A DNA stretch of 64,000 nt from an uncultured Celeribacter sp. (GTDB lineage: Bacteria > Pseudomonadota > Alphaproteobacteria > Rhodobacterales > Rhodobacteraceae): positions 372,001 through 436,000 of the forward strand of contig NZ_OY780935.1 in NCBI RefSeq assembly GCF_963675965.1. Direction: 5' to 3'. Positions 62,542-64,000 of this stretch are shown piece after piece. Position 1 is the stretch's first letter; each line of letters opens with the position of its first letter. The notes below the pieces were generated by a model. That model was not told the origin of the DNA and made no database searches. It was given only the letters and a program-made list of their open reading frames with translations. A program made the position numbers and the translations under genes.

Positions 62542-63870
62542 TTACCACAACACCAGAACCGGAAAGGCCAGCGCCAGAAGCAGGATGCCGACCTGCATCG
62601 CCACAAAGGGCAGAACCGCCCGATAGATCTGGCCAATGGCCACATCTGGCACAGCGTTTTTCAGATAGAACAAGGCCATGCCGACCGGTGGCGTCAGGAA
62701 AGAGGTCTGCAGGCAGATCGCCATCAGGATCGCAACCCAGGCCGGATCGTGGCCCAAGGCGGTCAGCACCGGCAGGACCAGCGGCGCGACGATCAGGATG
62801 ATCTCCATCCAGTCCAGAAAGAACCCGAGCAGGAAGACGATGAACAGGATCAGCATCAGCGTGCCGGTCGGAGGCAAGGGAATGGCGTGAAGCGCGGAGG
62901 CGATCAACTCGTCGCCACCGTAACCGCGCAAGACCACCGAAAAACACGACGCCCCGAAGATCAGCGCAAAGAGAAAGGCCGTTGTGACGGCGGTGCCTTC
63001 GCAAACCTCGCGAAAGCCAGACCAGCTCAGACGGCGGGATCCCAACGCAATGAGCGTCGCCCCGGCAGCCCCCACGCCAGAGGCCTCGGTCGGGGTGGCG
63101 ATGCCAAAAACGATCGAGCCCAGCACTGCGATCACCAGCAACAAGGGCGCCACCAGAGAGTGCAGCAGATCGACCACGATTTCCTTCAGGCTGCGTCCTT
63201 CTTCCAGCGCTTTCGCCGGTGCTTTCTCGGGATGTCGAAGGGCAACGATAACTGCATAGACGACATAGGCCACAGCCAGCAGAAGCCCCGGCACCATGGC
63301 GCCACGGAACAAATCGCCCACGGGGATCTGCAACTGATCGCCCATGACGATCAGCATGATCGAGGGCGGGATCAGAATGCCCAGACACCCGGTCGCCCCG
63401 ATCACCCCCAGACCGAGCCGGTCGTCATAGCCCGCCCCGCGCATGGCGGGCATGGCAATCGTCGCCAACAACACCACCGACGCGCCGATGATGCCCGTGG
63501 AGGCCGCCAGAACGACACCGATCAGCACCACGGCCACGGCCATACCGCCGGGCACCACCCGCAGGAGGCTGTGCATGCGGGTCAGCAGACGCTCGGCCAC
63601 TCCGGATTTGTCCAGCATCATTCCCATGAAGACGAACATGGAAATTGGAATCAGAGAATAGCTCGACAGCGTGTCGAAAATCCGGTTGGCTACAAATCCG
63701 ATCATCCGCAGAGACGCGGTGTCGGCAGGCACAGAGAAGCTGTCCAGAATGGTTCCCAAAGTGGCAAAGGCCACGGCGACACCGCCCAGCACGAAGGCAA
63801 TCGGATAGCCCGAAAACATCACCACCATAAAGGTCGAGAACAGCAGGAAAACCAGCAAGATATCCATCAT
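62542..63870 (-). CDS. TRAP transporter large permease (DctM)
   Basis: A 442-residue membrane protein with about twelve hydrophobic segments. DctM landmarks include SYSLIPISMFVFMGMMLDKSG (first part), GILIPPSIMLIVMGDQ and FLTPPVGMALFYLK. It forms the Na+-coupled channel of TRAP importers with DctQ. Its ATG overlaps the DctQ stop (ATGA). Substrate is not known; the binding protein gene must lie beyond the window. Confidence 0.93.
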   Translation of the reverse strand: MMDILLVFLLFSTFMVVMFSGYPIAFVLGGVAVAFATLGTILDSFSVPADTASLRMIGFVANRIFDTLSSYSLIPISMFVFMGMMLDKSGVAERLLTRMHSLLRVVPGGMAVAVVLIGVVLAASTGIIGASVVLLATIAMPAMRGAGYDDRLGLGVIGATGCLGILIPPSIMLIVMGDQLQIPVGDLFRGAMVPGLLLAVAYVVYAVIVALRHPEKAPAKALEEGRSLKEIVVDLLHSLVAPLLLVIAVLGSIVFGIATPTEASGVGAAGATLIALGSRRLSWSGFREVCEGTAVTTAFLFALIFGASCFSVVLRGYGGDELIASALHAIPLPPTGTLMLILFIVFLLGFFLDWMEIILIVAPLVLPVLTALGHDPAWVAILMAICLQTSFLTPPVGMALFYLKNAVPDVAIGQIYRAVLPFVAMQVGILLLALAFPVLVLW

Positions 63871-64000
63871 CCGCCCTCCCGGTAGCGTTTCACCCCAAAG
63901 AGAAAGAGCAGAGATTTCAACAAGATCGCGACGCCTTGCAGAAACAGCAGGCTGAGCCCTGCGGCCATAACGAATTTGATGATATAGCGCGCAGGCAGGC
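63867..64000 (-). CDS. TRAP transporter small permease DctQ (5' part outside the window)
   Basis: The last 44 codons of a frame that runs in from beyond base 64000 and stops at 63867 inside the dctM start. The visible part has one membrane segment (AAGLSLLFLQGVAILLKSLLF) and a short basic tail (KRYREGG), typical of DctQ C-termini. Confidence 0.85.
   Translation of the reverse strand, partial: LPARYIIKFVMAAGLSLLFLQGVAILLKSLLFLFGVKRYREGG

Noticed and set aside
62248..63885. 545-codon plus-strand frame opposite dctM
   Set aside because: His/Gln/Arg-rich shadow of a membrane protein gene; the TRAP permease reading is far better.

Overview
The window is a contiguous, GC-rich stretch of core chromosome from an alphaproteobacterium, most likely a marine member of the Rhodobacterales (Roseobacter/Rhodobacter group). 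The evidence is the nifR3(dusB)-ntrB-ntrC-ntrY-ntrX-trkA-trkH-hfq-hflX gene order, an NtrC without the sigma-54 contact loop (as known in Rhodobacter capsulatus), a fused ispDF, GTTC-N7-GTTC LexA boxes at recA, CckA with a consensus CtrA box elsewhere in the window, and a DUF6456/DUF6477 gene pair. I cannot name a genus. I see no insertion sequence, prophage, CRISPR array, tRNA or rRNA.

Layout: 1-3.7 kb holds a beta-hydroxyacid dehydrogenase cut by the window edge, a penicillin/AHL acylase-type Ntn hydrolase and an internally deleted acetyltransferase remnant. From 3.7 to 16.2 kb there is one long minus-strand block: dusB, ntrB, ntrC, ntrY, ntrX, trkA, trkH, hfq, hflX and a small unknown gene, joining nitrogen control, potassium uptake and post-transcriptional control. 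From 16.3 to 22.8 kb follow isoprenoid, phospholipid and NAD-salvage genes (ispDF, pgpA, cinA/pncC), a COQ10-like gene, hpt, a LysR regulator, an RNA methyltransferase and lipA. From 23 to 26.2 kb is a peroxide-defence group (peroxiredoxin, oxyR, katA). From 26.5 to 29.1 kb are a LuxR-type regulator without a neighbouring synthase and the divergent DUF6456/DUF6477 pair with a consensus CtrA box between them. From 29.1 to 38.8 kb come guaA, an ABM-domain protein, two EamA permeases, a FadL-like porin, a conserved P-loop protein, metA, an alpha/beta hydrolase and a ppk2-tetR pair preceded by a perfect palindrome.

From 38.9 to 41.7 kb lies a polyamine-type ABC transporter (ATPase and two permeases) without a binding protein gene. 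Then rplM-rpsI, a VIT/CCC1-type membrane protein convergent with a TonB-dependent receptor, icd, a HupE/UreJ protein, two tandem YitT-type paralogues, an SMR efflux protein, typA, a VOC protein, a small membrane protein, two adjacent DUF1330 genes, alaS, recA, cckA, rsmB, a SnoaL-like protein and the start of a TRAP transporter operon that runs off the end.

The most useful points for follow-up are regulatory: the CtrA box of the DUF6477 promoter plus a near-match at cckA; the recA promoter with one LexA box between its -35 and -10 and another at the start site; the palindrome ahead of ppk2-tetR; and the loss of the GAFTGA loop in both NtrC and NtrX. I did not find a clearly new multi-gene system such as a defence island; the best candidates for undescribed biology are the DUF6456/DUF6477 pair, the ppk2-tetR pair and the small unknown gene at the end of the hfq-hflX block.
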